Source: Henricia sp. BOLD:AAB3569 (taxonomy: Eukaryota > Echinodermata > Asteroidea > Spinulosida > Echinasteridae). From it: 64,000 nt of DNA. Position numbers and translations under genes: made by a program. The stretch covers positions 1,798,001 through 1,862,000 of the forward strand of contig JBBELK010000164.1 of NCBI GenBank assembly GCA_037783545.1. The letters are read 5' to 3'. The notes below the pieces were generated by a model. It searched no databases. It worked only from the letters and a program-made list of their open reading frames with translations, and had not been told where the DNA came from. This document shows positions 12,101 through 21,990 of the stretch, piece by piece. Position 1 is the stretch's first letter. Every line of letters starts with the position of its first letter.

Positions 12101-15100
12101 GCATGTTTATTCAAGAAATGAGCGCATGTGTACATGAGCATATTGATGTGAAATTCTCATTACTTGTGTTGTTTCAGAATAATATCCACGATACAACCAC
12201 TCGATTTTTCCGAGCCGCATATGTTTCCCGTACGCGTATAATTTCTAATGGTCCCTAATAATAATAATAACAGGCAGTTCGTAACCGACGAATTTCAGAA
12301 CCGACGAAACTCCCAATGCGCTTTCTGCATTATTACCCCTGGTCATTGGGCTCAGTAATATCATTCCGATCCTTCTCAACTCCCTGGGAGGTATGCAGTC
12401 CCGTGCTGCTTATGCGCACAGGGACTAATCAAACACATCAGCTTTCACTACCCTCACAGGTACCCATTTCCTCCTGGATGGAGAGAGGCAATTCATGGCA
12501 AGGTGCCTTAATTGCCCAAGGGCACACGCACCATGGACGAGCCGGGATTCGAACCCACGATCTGTGGATTTACCACAATCTTGGATTCAACACGCCACAC
12601 CGCTTGGCCATGCTGCCTCATGTTACAGTAGATTGCATGATTCATTGCAACTAGACCATATGTGCTTTTATAGACAAATCCTTCTCTTACCCGAGTCCCT
12701 GACGTGTCGTTTCCCGACGCATCAGCGCCACCACGCCCGTGAATTTTAGCATTCTGTAATGAGATGGAGTCACTACTCTCATCGGCTGATCGGATGTACT
12801 TCAATGGTCCAGGGCTAGAGCATTTGCTACTGTCGTCGCCGTGAACTTGGATGTGGACTTGGCTAATCGAGTGCTTATGCTGTATCGACGAACAAAAGAC
12901 AATGAAATGCAATTTACAATGAAAGTCAATGTAATTGGAATATCAGAAATTAATAATTTTCTGAAACTCAAAATTGCTCACTCAATTCTGGTGCTATCTG
13001 AATATGTAAAAATATTTCTCCCTCAAAAAAGGCAAAGTGTATTATAATCCATAAAATATAGATGCGTGTCTATTAACGTATTGTTTCCCAGGTATACGGT
13101 GATGAAGTTTGTTGAATACAAAGGTCTGGTCGCAAGTCCGCCGCAAGTCACGTCCCAAATCCCGCCGCAAGTCACGTGACAAGCCATGTCTCAAGTCACG
13201 GTCGAAATCACGGTCTCAAGTCACTGTCACATGTTCGATCGCAAATACGATCGAAAATACGGTCGGGTTTGTCCATGAAGTTGGGGCACGGTGTCCACGT
13301 AGCATCGGTATAGTCTGTGTTAATTATATACTGAATATGTATTTACAACTTCAAACTGTTGTTGCAACGGATATGGTATAGTGCCCGGCTATATTCATTC
13401 ATGTTTTCTTTGGGCAATCTCTCACTGAATATGAGATTCTTGTTTTACCGACGCTACGTGGACACCACATATGTTTAACACTGTCAAGACATTTGACAGA
13501 GTCTGTGGTTTGGTACACCATAATGCAAGTACTTTTACTGTAGTGGGATATGCTTTTCTTTCTGAAATGAAATATTGACTGAAGTAGCTGGGCTAGAATG
13601 AGACACAGTTTTCGAGATATGATATGTCACAAAACGTAACCCAACTTCATGGACAAACCCGGTCGCAAGTGTAGTCGCAAGTCACAGTCGCAAGTTCAGT
13701 CGTCAGTCATATTGCAAGTCTAGTCTCAAGTCCAGTCGTAATTTGTCTAACCTTTGGGCGTCGGGCTCTCTCGTCCCCAAACACTGCAACAGCCGCACTG
13801 CATACATCCAACGTAGTACTGAAGGCAATGTGTGCATGCTGACTGTCGCTTGAGCAGGAGGCTAACAACTCAGAAGTAGGAACGTTAAGGGTCATGAAGA
13901 GGGTTTGACGCTCACCCATCTCTGCAACAGAAACACAGAAGTCAAAATGTGATGTTGGGTCACATTTGGTGACATGATATGTTACTTGTCCCCACAACAT
14001 GAGCTGAAAGTCGGGATTTTCAAAACTTGGATATTGACATGTATGAATTCAGCAGAAAAAGAGCTTTCCAATAGACTGCCGAAGTGAATACGTCACCTTT
14101 TGTTGGTTGCCAAGGCAATGCATAGTTCCGAGATTGCCCAGTTAACCCCGCCCCCTTGGATATTGTTGCTATGTGCTCACAAGCCATCGCAAAAAAATGG
14201 CGAGACTACGTACAAAGCAACGAGACTCGGCATGGAAAGCACAGATTCATTGGAGAAAACCCAAAGGTATTTATGTTTTGAGGTCGACAGTTACCGTAGC
14301 ACACACTGAGCGAAGGGCTAGTAATGCAGGGATGACATATCTTTCATAAAAATGCGCTTTCCTACCTTTGAACAGCGAATCGCCCAACATTGAAACCAAA
14401 ATTCACCCGGTCACTGGCGCATACAACATACAAACTGTATGGGCAAAACATCGCGGATTGTTTGTGATGATTGCATCACTTTGACCTTTGTGGGCGCCGT
14501 CTGCTAGCTCTGTTGTGATTGGTCACGGGTTCGGCTTGATTGACAGGTTGGAACTATGCATTGGATCTAAACTAAAAGTCACTCAACCGTGTGCCAGTGC
14601 TTTTGCAATGACACTTCTTCCGACGGCCATGACAGTTTAGAGCCAATTGCCATGGCAACGCACGTCACACTTCGGCCGTCTATGGTATATAACACATAAG
14701 GTAAAACTATTCCCACAATGCAACACAGCTTGGTAAAGTGGTAGTGGTCAAACAAATCTTATAACAAAAATTCTTACGAGGCACGAAGAAAGCTATTGGT
14801 CTGAAAATTATGTTTTTAATTGTTGGATGACGCTAAATATTTGGAATTAAATAGAATCAGAGTTACTCTTTGCAAATATTAACAAAACTCTAAAATTGAC
14901 CTCCCTTCAATCTTTGACCCGTCATTATAGGAAATAGCGGAGTGCGACTTTACGCTCATTTCGTTGAAGAATTTCTTGTGCGATTCTTTGGCTCCAGTTT
15001 TTATGGAAAGACCCACAAGGGTTATGAAATGAGATGTGTCAAATCTTGAGAGCCTACTTGAAATATTGAGTACGTACCTGCGATGTAAAATTTCTTTACT

Positions 15101-18100
15101 GCTTCCCTTTGTATCGTGACCGTTTCCCACAATCCCCCTTCCTATAAGATAAGAACAAATCAACTTAAAGGCACAGGCTCGTCAGCAATGCGTGCCTTTG
15201 CTACATGGAGCTGCGTATTTCGTGGCACGAATTTGACGCGCGCATTGCTGATGAGCTCCTGCCTTTAACAACTGGCGCATGCTTTTCTGTCAGTTAAAAT
15301 AAATTTATACAAATTCATCTTCAGTTATCGTGTTGTCATAAAGAGATAATCATCTTGGGTGGAATCGTCGCATTAGACAGTTGGAACCACTTCTATCTTT
15401 CATTTGAGTAAAGCCTAGCGTACATCAACGTTGCAACTGGAAGCAACTCAACCGATCTGGGGCCAATTTCATAAAGCTGTTTAGCAAAACAATTTGCTTA
15501 AACAAAAAATTCTGCTTTATAAAAATCGGTTAATAGTCAAAATTTTATGTTAACTTGTGTTCTTAGCAAGAATAGCAGATATTCTTTTAAAAAACACAAG
15601 TTGACATACAATTTTGACTATTAACCCATTATTATAAAGCAGAACATTTTTGATTAAGCAAATTTTTCTGCTAAACGGCTTTATGAAATTGGTCCCTGAT
15701 CTGATTTTCGAGATTACCAATGATGTGTTCTATCTTTAAATTTGAGACACGAAAATGGTTCGACTCCTTGGGGGAATAAAATTGACTTTATCTTACGGAG
15801 TTTTCCCTCTGAGGTTCCTCGGCAACATACAGGGTAATCCTATGACTGACTTTATTGAAGTCTACCCAGAATTCCTCCAAATTTGCATCCACAGGCTGTT
15901 TCAACTACGTAAAAACAATGTAAGAATTAAGTAAATGATGAGTTAAGAGTACAGACTTTTATTTTCAGAAATTGATTTAACTTGCGTCCGGGAGACTGAA
16001 TGTTAATTAAGGTTTGTTTTGCCCTTACCCGACATAATTATTAACACTGTATACTCAGTGTTTTCCCAAGACATTATGTATACTTCATAGCGCGCTCAGG
16101 TGGGACTCAAACGCACGACCTCTTGCAAACAAGGCAGTTTTCTTAACCACTCGAGCTAGCCGATGTTAAATGACCGGTTGCAAAACAACCCCTAATTAAC
16201 ATTCAGTCTTCCCGACGAAAGTTAAATCAATTTTTGATTAATTGCGATCTCACCGCAGCACGCTATGAAGTTTTCATAGTGTCTTGGGAAAGCACCGAGT
16301 ATACAGTGTAAATTATTGCGTTGGGAAAGGGCAAAATAAATAATAATAATATAGCACATATTCCATATGAAAATGTTCACATGTGCTTTACAGGGAAAAA
16401 ATAATAACAATTTACCCACCACACATTACACAACTTAAAAAAAAATGCAGCATTTTACACAACTATATACTTTCAGTTGAACGCTTGTTTAAAAAGGTAC
16501 GTTTTCACTTTCTGTTTAAATAAATTAAAAACGTCAATATTCCGAATTTCACTGGGTAGCTTGTTCCACAGTTTGGGGGCGGCAGATTGAAATGAACTAT
16601 CTCCAAGTGTAGCTGTAACATCGGATACCCTAATTTGTTTATTTTGCCGAATGAGAATTAAGTTATGTATACTACCTTTTGGGATCCCAGGTAAGCGCTG
16701 ATGCATGGGAATGAGTATACACTGAAAAGACACATAAAAATAGAAAAATAAGAAATCTTTAAAATGAAATATGACTGAAGTGTATTATAAAAAATACATT
16801 TTTATCTTTATCGATACAACAGCCATGGCGCAACAACATAAAGCAAGGCTGAGTAACACTAACAGGGGTAAGTGCAACCAATGTACTTTTATTGCTTTTT
16901 TTAGCCAGTTATCACTAGAGCCACGTGGGTCATGAAAAATGACAACCAAAATGGTGGATGGAAGTGGTGACGTCACCGGAAAGCAATCAATAGACGATGT
17001 GACATGTGTCTGGGGCGCCCTCTGTTGATTTGAGACAAAAGTCAACAGGCAAAAAGCCCACTTGTTTACATAGGCAAGTCCATAGTTTTCTACGTAGCTT
17101 TTGTTTCAAAGCAAATATTTCTTTGTCATTAAACTTGCTTAAAGGTGTCATAAGCTACATGATTTAGCCAAATAAAGACAGCTTGTGTTTTCCACGTCGA
17201 TATAATTTATAGATTTTTTGAAGTTTCATAGACCAAGCTGTATTATTTTGCCTGCCGTTAAACAACAGAGGGCGTGCTAGATGTCAACAAATGACGTCAT
17301 GGGTCACCCCGTCTATAGATCTTTATATAATAATATAAGTACTTGGAGTACTCGTAATGCGGAACACTATTTAAAAGATTAAAATTAAAACTTGCATACA
17401 TGTACATGTATAGAAACGTAATATCTACATACCTTCGTTCACTTCCAAAATGATCATTCACGTGGTTCAAAAACGTACGGCAATCCTGCAGAATAAAAAT
17501 GTATTCCTCCATTAGTTTGTTTAGAAAATTTTATTTTAACGTAACAATCACATATAATACCTCCCTAAAATTGTAAGAAAAGATGAAATTTGCAATCTCC
17601 AATTTGGATGTGGAAGCGAGAAGGTTGATGCAATCACTGCACTGCTTTATGGAACTGGATAAATTAGTTTACAAAACATTGATAGTTTTTTTGACGATAT
17701 CCTTAAAAATATACAGATTGGGAGAATATAACATTTCAGAATGGTAATGAGAATAATACGACATGTTATGATATCAAAATCTCAACACCCATGGGAAAAA
17801 TGGGGGGGATGGGGAAGGGCTCAAAAATGCGATCTGGACATGCTCCTTGAAAAATAGAATATTCAGCTTCTGACCGTTTCAAATGTCTCATCTCGGATGT
17901 TCATGAATGAAGAAGCGAAATCTGCATCTGAGAACCAGCTGTTGATCAACTTGTAATTAGACTTGTCAGAACGCTTGACCAGTCTCGCCAAAGCTTCGGT
18001 ACAGGCAACTTGCATCTCAAAATCTCCTGCTGTGGTCAGCAAATTAGCAACCGAGACCCTGCAGCAATAAAAACCAAGAAATGAGGCAGTTTAATATTTG

Positions 18101-21100
18101 TTAATTTTTTTTTCTCAAATAAGCAAAGAAAATTTGAGTTTTTCAGAGCCCCAAATTTGTAAGTATGCTTCACAGAAAAATTGTCCTCAGTTTCACCCCG
18201 GATAGTTATTTATCGGCTGCTTTAATTACCACATAACCAATATGAAATATTAAACAAATCGGAGCCAAGTACTGCAACTGACATAAGTTTGTGAGTAGGT
18301 GGATGGTTGCGGACAACCTCGATGATTTCATCCAAGCATTCTTCCAGGAGAAGATTCAGGGTTCGGACGGCCTTTGGAGAAACAAAACATGACAAGAAAG
18401 TTGTAAGACGTTAAAAAAAGATGTCAAATTTTTCTTGTGCAGCAACTGTTTAGACTCGTCAATAGACCATTTGCACTGGGAGTCATATTAGGGCCAATTT
18501 AATAGAGCTGCTTAACAGAGCGTTAGTTAGACATTAACTGAAAACGTGCCTTAACTGCAGGGCCAAACTTGTTAAAACAGTGACAAAACAATATCTGTTT
18601 CCAAGATGGCACATGCTTAACCATGCCGCGGCCATGAAATAGCACTTAACTCGTCTGCTATAGTAAGCACACATTTTCAGCTAATGCTTAAGCAGTGCTA
18701 TAAAATTGGACCCCTGGTTTTTATAGGAGTTTTTCTACAGTAAAGGGGGCATTTTGGCAACACAGACCATATTTTCCAGGAAATATCTTTGTCTAGTCTC
18801 TTCAGTTGTTCTGAAGAGATAACTTAGGCCCAAAAAGGGTTACAAATAGTGTGACAACATGCCTTTCTAAAAATCCTGTGTACAAATTTCCAATATACGC
18901 TCGTAACTGGGACGGCCTAAAATGTAACACAACAAGACAAAATTTCCTTCGAGTACTCGAAAAGTATTGGACTACAACACTGAATTATAATGCCATTAAT
19001 TCAAATGAAACCTACATACCTCCACGCGTACGTGAAACGTTTTGTCTAGGTCGACGATGAGTGTCATAAGTTTTTCTGTAAATAAGCCCACGGTTTCTTC
19101 CTTGGCGTTTCTGCTGGAATCCGCTACATCCTAAAGGACAGAGAGAACATTCCGCTAGTTAAAACTAGTTCAAATTCCTGCAAATTTGCGGTGTGAAAAC
19201 TTCGCTGTGATTTGTGTTCACTTTCACGTAAAGAATGAAATGAGCATTACAAAGTCTCTGAAATGTACATCTGAATTTCTGGAATAGTCTTGCCGTCATT
19301 GACTTACATTGATTGTCTCAAGAAGTGTTTCTATCAGCAAGTCGGCTGAGGAATTTTCTCTTTCTCCATCAGCATCCGAGACATATTTCTGAGTTTCCTC
19401 AAAGACATTCGCTACAATAGGGGAAAAGTTACAGTTTTAGCACAAGTGTCATAGGCTACCAAGGTTAATGGCCTCATGCCCTGCTGAGTTGGCCCCAATG
19501 CCCCTTCAAGATATACACTTTCTGACGCCAACTTGGCCAGCATGCCCTATCCCAGGCATTGACATTAACCGAGGCTACCGAGGCCAATGGCCTCATGCCC
19601 TGCCAAGTTGGCCATGGCTCTGATGCCCCCTTCAAGATATACACTTTTTGAGACCAACTTGGCCAGCATGCCCTATCCGAGGCCTTGACATTAACGAAGG
19701 CCACCGGGGCCAATGTCCTCCTGCCCTGCCGAGTTGGCCCCAATGCCCCTTCAAGATAGACTTTCTGAGGCCAACTTGGCCAGCATAAAGGAATATAGGG
19801 CCAGCATGCCCTATCTTCTTAAATTTCACGAGACTTATGAGCAGTAAACAATAATAAGTAAACATTTTGAACAAAGTCTTAAAAGTACGAGTTGGGCAAG
19901 TTTTATCAGAAAAAGTCCAGTGCGAACAGGGTTTAATATCGTTTCCTTAAAACCAGAACATTAACAGTCTATGTCCAAAAATGTCATTTTGCGAAAAAAT
20001 GAGTTTAAAAGTTTCATTGTTGCTGAAGAATCAGAAACGCTAGCATAAATAGTAATCTTATAGATTTAAGTTACTTACACTTTGTAAATGATGATGCATG
20101 GGCCTTATACTCCTTGATCCCCTGGGTGGGCCAAACGTGTCAAAACACTTAACTCATTTTAGCCAAAAACTGGACATAGGCTGTTATGGTTTTATATAAC
20201 ATCAGATTTGGTGATTGCTTAGATCAGCTGCTTGCACTTACCTAAAATGTTGATTAAATCATTTGAAAGCAGCACCTTTAGACCACTTGAATGGTTTGAG
20301 GAACGCGCTGTGTACTTAATGGCCGAGATTATAACTCTGACTTCAACAAATCTTGTCTTGCTGATTTCCTGTCAACATTTCACGAAAAATATTACTTGAA
20401 ATCCTCCGTTTACGCTTTTGAAATTAGGTAGGAGATACAAATTAAATTTATTATAACATTATGATAACAAAAGATACATCATTGTTTAGGGAAATCATTG
20501 TTTTTAATGATATAACACATAATATTAAAGATGCAGCAACAATAATCAACAAAACATAAATTTCTTAACTAATAGCTGATGTTGTTTCTTAAATGAACTT
20601 GGGCAGAATGCAACATTTCCACACAATGGCAGGCAAATATCGGTAAGAGTTGAGAAGTTGATCACAATTTTTGTCTTTCTTTATACTGACTCATCTAGCA
20701 GTGAAATGTGCAAATTTGATGGAAAAACCTAAAATTTCGAGTGGGACAAATTTTAGATTTTGTGAGGAAACTTAGAAATATTCCACCCCGTCTCATATGT
20801 TTTGCACAAAAGGTCTGAAGCCATGATCAACTTCTCAATTCTTTTGACACACATTTACACAAGTGTCCATACCTCTTCTAAGACTTCTGTGATCTTTTGC
20901 ATCATCTTGGAAGTGCATATTGGTGGCACAGCATTTTCCTTTTCGTCCTGTTCTTGTAGGAAGTCTTTCAAGTTCTTAAAGAAGGACGGATCTCCTGTGT
21001 CCCCCAATAGGAGATTCTTAAGCTGAGAATGAAAAAAGTTAAACAAATTTAAAAGAATGTTTTTTTTTAAATACGGGCATAGGCCAAACTTATTCGAACA

Positions 21101-21546
21101 AGGATTTTGAGAGAATAACAGCGCAATGAAAATCCTAGTTTAACAGTGTTCTAATTGAGACCTTTCAACATGTTCAAGACCTTCAAAATTGGCTCTCAAT
21201 TTAAAATCAGTCAAACACATGTATCCACTTAAAAAAATTAAAATGCAAATTATCATGACTGAAGGGTTGAGGAGCTAAGAGATGTATCATTTTATTGGTC
21301 AGTAACATGTAACCTCTTGTGGCAAGGTTGCCTACACAAGCCTCCGTAAGAGCCACAGAGGCAGGGTGTGCCATTCAGCCTGAAGTGCTTCCCTGAGCTC
21401 CTACCTTCACTTTCCAGACCTGTTTGGAAGATGCATGGTTTGTAAATGTAGGTTTTTCCCACAAACAGAAAATGTCAATTTAAACGTTAAGTACTACAAG
21501 AATGTATTCATACCATGTTTTCTTTAGTTCCCTTTTTTACAGGCAT
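107..21546 (-). CDS. SYCP2: Synaptonemal complex protein 2 (SYCP2), 3' end outside window
   Basis: Meiotic chromosome axis / lateral element protein. Exons (low..high, read high to low): 21514-21546, 20873-21022, 20242-20368, 19308-19411, 19020-19130, 18283-18371, 17875-18058, 17433-17485, 15797-15904, 15078-15141, 13752-13921, 12691-12879, 11679-11892, 10434-11411, 10033-10156, 9537-9667, 7354-8875, 6738-7038, 5832-5917, 4958-5111, 3847-3942, 3178-3393, 2561-2794, 1673-1751, 481-687, 107-291. All have AG/GT borders and every junction keeps phase except 17433 to 15904, where one short exon is missing from my model. Family signs seen: DCRTFLNHVN, EEFWVDFN, LWETVTI, ELSWLAEKQKPK and RPKKLFKAG, all matching conserved SYCP2 blocks as I remember the human protein. 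About 1,970 codons lie in the window, already longer than human SYCP2 (about 1,530). The start ATG at 21546 is chosen because MPVKKG begins just before the armadillo block. SYCP2L is the alternative name, but the long C-terminal part favours SYCP2. Confidence 0.92.
345..415 (+). repeat. tRNA-derived SINE head (Leu/Ser-tRNA-like)
   Basis: Box A like TGGCCGAGTGGTTTAGG and box B like GGTTGCGGGTTCGAAT, spaced as in a type II tRNA, but the acceptor stem does not pair and the sequence runs straight into repeat DNA. It is a SINE fragment in the SYCP2 intron, not a tRNA gene. Confidence 0.6.
860..1240 (+). repeat. Interspersed repeat (AAGGGGGCATTTTGGCAACA family)
   Basis: About 380 bases beginning AAGGGGGCATTTTGGCAACA and ending in CTCAAAAACAGATCAT. 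Other copies: the left part at 18742-18940, the right part at 34515-34660 and 420-470, and a short inverted piece at 10205-10250. No protein-coding signal; a short translated stretch here is simply the repeat. Confidence 0.65.
2231..2541 (+). mobile_element. Composite MITE dimer (TTTCACAAAGCGCTAAGAC family)
   Basis: Two direct copies of a ~120-bp foldback element (ends GATTTCACAAAGCGC and TTTTGTGAAATCGATCCC) joined by a ~70-bp linker containing GGTCTTAGTGGTTAGT and GAGACCTGTTACTTG. The same dimer with the same linker recurs inverted at 32586-33165. Single copies are at 43927-44045 and 45762-45882. Confidence 0.75.
3528..3778. mobile_element. Foldback MITE with CTATTGA ends, copy 1
   Basis: About 250 bp, starting CTATTGAGCTCGTGCC and ending GGGGGTCAATAG, with long internal inverted repeats around GTGGAAGCAATGTGCGTGCG. 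A second copy lies inverted at 29201-29452. It lies in the SYCP2 intron between exons 3393 and 3847. Confidence 0.7.
4391..4628 (-). pseudogene. Duplicated partial copy of the SYCP2 exon at 3178-3393
   Basis: The stretch 4391-4628 repeats 3066-3288 at high identity: the intron flank, the splice donor (GTAATT) and the downstream part of the exon, coding SGKHSIQDDTDEVFLGRALT, LGK, PPRDKTANR. The reading frame of the copy is intact. Homology stops inside the exon, so the original acceptor and the SSPPAIPKKKAK part are absent; a TTTAATTTTAG|A acceptor exists upstream but gives the wrong phase for the neighbouring exons. It is most likely a dead or rarely used duplicate. Confidence 0.6.
4828..4867. 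repeat. Short hairpin
   Basis: Inverted repeat GGTGGGGATT / AATCCCCACC around a loop with GTGA/TCAC pairing. Probably a MITE remnant; no regulatory role is supported. Confidence 0.4.
5281..5742. mobile_element. Large foldback element, ~200-bp arms
   Basis: Left arm begins AAAGTTCGGAAAGTCAAG, right arm ends ACTTGACTTTCCGAACTTTT. The arms pair over nearly their full length, including AACAAATGACACATCA and GAATAACAGGGCTTTC on the right, with a short spacer near 5490-5530. No transposase; it is a non-autonomous foldback element in the SYCP2 intron. Confidence 0.75.
6386..6643. mobile_element. MITE with GGGTCATTCTATAAATTTGG ends
   Basis: Inverted termini GGGTCATTCTATAAATTTGG and its complement, followed inward by CTGTCCCCGTTAC on both sides, and flanked by ATAA on each side as a likely target duplication. 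It sits in the SYCP2 intron between exons 5917 and 6738. Confidence 0.7.
7354..8875 (-). other. SYCP2: SYCP2 giant central exon, Lys/Ser/Pro-rich
   Basis: A 1,522-base exon, by far the largest of the gene, encoding about 506 residues of basic low-complexity sequence (runs such as KKKNRRKKR, PKKSPEF, KKSSSLSQGP) with several SDxE acidic patches and SP/TP dipeptides that could be kinase sites. The end, around VDSFTNRQRQFLGKHFSG, is less biased and may be a short folded or binding motif. It joins the upstream exon (G|GA) and downstream exon (AG|C) in phase. Confidence 0.85.
8987..9302. mobile_element. Non-autonomous DNA element, AAAGGAGCGTGTTCAGA family, copy 1
   Basis: Imperfect inverted ends AAAGGAGCGTGTTCAG and CTGGTCACACTCCTTT. 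Related copies: 17522-17848 (5' end eroded), 28918-29075 (truncated), 34697-35042 (ends AAAGGAGCTTGTTCAGA and TGGACACGTTCCTTT). Shared body landmarks are GGAAATTTGCAATCTCCAAT and ACGATATCCTTAAAA. Confidence 0.7.
10434..11411 (-). other. SYCP2: SYCP2 exon with in-frame coding repeats
   Basis: A 978-base exon of the disordered middle region. It carries three degenerate copies of a unit with the core KTNAGHRxDxAIxDQKR followed by STASKxQNRHLD, plus two copies each of IKSDPMHDS/TKSDPMHDS and ARIIQRGSH/AGIIQRGSH. The repeats stay in frame and splice phase fits both neighbours (G|AT at 11411, G|AT at 10434). Sequence is rich in Asp, Lys, Arg and Ser, with no predicted fold. The acceptor at 11412/11413 follows a pyrimidine tract and is preferred over the CAG at 11401-11403 because only it keeps the phase. 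Confidence 0.85.
12026..12255. mobile_element. MITE with GGGACCATTAGAAATTATAC ends
   Basis: About 50-bp near-perfect inverted ends (GGGACCATTAGAAATTATAC, continuing GCGTACGGGAAAC and GCGGCTCGG), flanked on both sides by a TAATAATAATA run that fits a target duplication or insertion into a microsatellite. It lies in the SYCP2 intron between exons 11892 and 12691. Confidence 0.75.
12330..12640 (-). repeat. tRNA-derived SINE with tail
   Basis: Read on the minus strand: a tRNA-like head (ATGGCCAAGCGGTGTGGCG box A, GATCGTGGGTTCGAATCCC box B), then TGCCCTTGGGCAAGGCACC, a signature seen in several animal SINEs, then a tail ending GCCCAATGACCAGGGGTAAT. The tail alone recurs at 51880-51983. Confidence 0.7.
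13119..13741. repeat. Foldback structure bounded by CAAGTC-type minisatellites
   Basis: Both ends are degenerate ~11-bp repeats built on CGCAAGTCAC (13119-13262 and 13662-13741). Inside, GGGTTTGTCCATGAAGTTGG (13265) pairs with CCAACTTCATGGACAAACCC (13642), and GTGTCCACGTAGC pairs with GCTACGTGGACAC. It fills the intron just before SYCP2 exon 13752. Confidence 0.6.
14117..14562. mobile_element. Element with AATGCATAGTTCC inverted ends, copy 1
   Basis: 446 bp bounded by AATGCATAGTTCC and GGAACTATGCATT. A 415-bp copy in inverted orientation lies at 38252-38666 and shares almost the whole body (CAAGCCATCGCAAAAAA, GTGACCGGGTGAATTTTGG on one strand). No coding sequence for a transposase was found. 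Confidence 0.75.
15165..15268. mobile_element. Small foldback MITE (TTAAAGGCACAGGCTCGTCA)
   Basis: Inverted ends TTAAAGGCACAGGCTCGTCA and TGATGAGCTCCTGCCTTTAA. A second copy with longer arms is at 60692-60828, and a one-ended piece at about 40180. Confidence 0.7.
15459..15696. mobile_element. MITE, GGGGCCAATTTCATAAAGCT family
   Basis: Ends GGGGCCAATTTCATAAAGCT and GGCTTTATGAAATTGGTCCC, with long internal inverted repeats (CTTGTGTTCTTAGCAAGAAT region). A half copy is at 33810-33938. This lies in the SYCP2 intron between the two first SLD exons. Confidence 0.7.
16020..16340 (-). repeat. tRNA-derived SINE
   Basis: The minus strand shows a tRNA-like head (GCTCGAGTGGTTAAGAAAAC and GTGCGTTTGAGTCCCAC), flanked by inverted pieces of ACACTGTATACTCAGTG. 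A related truncated copy lies at 45112-45235. This SINE and the following LINE fragment occupy the intron where one SYCP2 exon could not be located. Confidence 0.6.
16473..16733 (-). mobile_element. LINE reverse-transcriptase ORF, C-terminal fragment
   Basis: Eighty-six codons ending in the pattern SFQSAAPKLWNKLPSEIRN, then a hydrophobic/basic tail with TYLFKQAF, typical of the last ~80 residues of CR1/RTE-like non-LTR retrotransposon proteins. The catalytic domain is absent, so it is a 5'-truncated dead copy, oriented with SYCP2. Confidence 0.75.
18491..18714. mobile_element. MITE, GGGCCAATTTCATAGAGCTG family
   Basis: Ends GGGCCAATTTAATAGAGCTG and GCAGTGCTATAAAATTGGACC. The better preserved relative is nested at 32703-32977. 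Confidence 0.65.
19457..19813 (+). repeat. ~119-126-bp minisatellite, three units
   Basis: Units marked by CTTCAAGATATACACTTTCT at 19504, 19630 and 19749, each with GGCCAACTTGGCCAGCATG and ATGGCCTCATGCCCTGC. The same repeat, inverted, forms a second array at 35425-35753. It lies in a SYCP2 intron. Long open frames across it are a by-product. Confidence 0.8.
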
Positions 21547-21849
21547 TGTGTTGCACAGCTGTATATTCTTTAGATCTGCATGTGAAAAACATGGATTCAA
21601 AATTATGAAACAAAAATGTACAGATAATTGTTAATGTTATACTTTTGAAAAATGTGTAGGCCCTAAGTTAATTGCACTGTTTTTTTGCACAATGTCAAAA
21701 TTTGTATAGTAGGCCTACCATTTTTGTCAAAAGTTTGGAAATCAGAGCTGGAAAAATAATTAACCCTTTCGTGTGTGATGCAAACATAGTTTTTTACGGT
21801 AAGAGTTGCGAAGTTGATCAATATTTTTTTCTTTAAAGTCGACATAGCC

Positions 21850-21990
21850 TAGGGGGACGCAACTTTACCGGAAGTTCCAGTGCAGTGAAAACAAACGGCT
21901 GCTCGCAATAGAGCAACATGCAAGTGGGCGTTTGTTTTCACCGCGCTCGAGATCACAGAACCGGAACTTCCCGTAAAGTTGCGTCCCCTA
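21850..21990. mobile_element. MITE with AGGGGACGCAACTTTAC ends
   Basis: Inverted ends of about 28 bp: AGGGGGACGCAACTTTACC and GTAAAGTTGCGTCCCCTA, each followed inward by GGAAGTTCC-type sequence; the inner parts also pair (CAAACGGC / GCGTTTG). Confidence 0.65.

Larger units (their letters stand above)
13752..15904 (-). other. SYCP2: SYCP2 Spt16M-like (SLD) domain exons
   Basis: Three exons (15797-15904, 15078-15141, 13752-13921) join in phase into the SLD: LEEFWVDFNKVSHRITLYVAEE, then EGGLWETVTIQREAVKKFYIAG, then MGERQTLFMTLNVP and a C-terminal helix ending AVAVFGDERARRPK. The first two match the human SLD segments EEFWIDFN and QWEAVTVPEE. In the family this domain stacks on the ARLD. A TTAAAGGCACAGG foldback element sits in the intron only 24 bases upstream of the 15141 splice acceptor, and a MITE of another family at 15459-15696 separates the first two exons. 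Confidence 0.88.
17433..21575 (-). other. SYCP2: SYCP2 armadillo-repeat-like domain exons
   Basis: Eight exons encode about 280 residues of helical, leucine-rich sequence, corresponding to the N-terminal ARLD of SYCP2/SYCP2L. Visible blocks are LKNLLLGDTGD at the start, VRVIISAIKYTARSS, FTEKLMTLIVDLDKTFHVRVE, AVRTLNLLLEECLDE, then TTAGDFEMQVACTEALARL and WFSDADFASSFMNIRDETFET before DCRTFLNHVNDHFGSER. The last two blocks line up with the human segment containing GDYDLQ, WFSMDF and ETDCR. The exon 21514-21575 begins in frame upstream of the ATG and is probably partly 5' UTR. Phases: 0, 0, 1, 0, 0, 2, 0. Confidence 0.9.

Noticed and set aside
16222-16422. Possible missing SYCP2 exon because the minus strand contains FFPCKAH, recalling the FPC of the human protein
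   Set aside because: No acceptor in the right phase, no donor, and the sequence is part of the SINE region.
19474-19874. Open minus-strand frames with WPSWSQKVYILKG-like repeats (also at 35428-35616)
   Set aside because: Translation of the ~119-bp minisatellite; present in opposite orientation at both loci, with no coding constraint.
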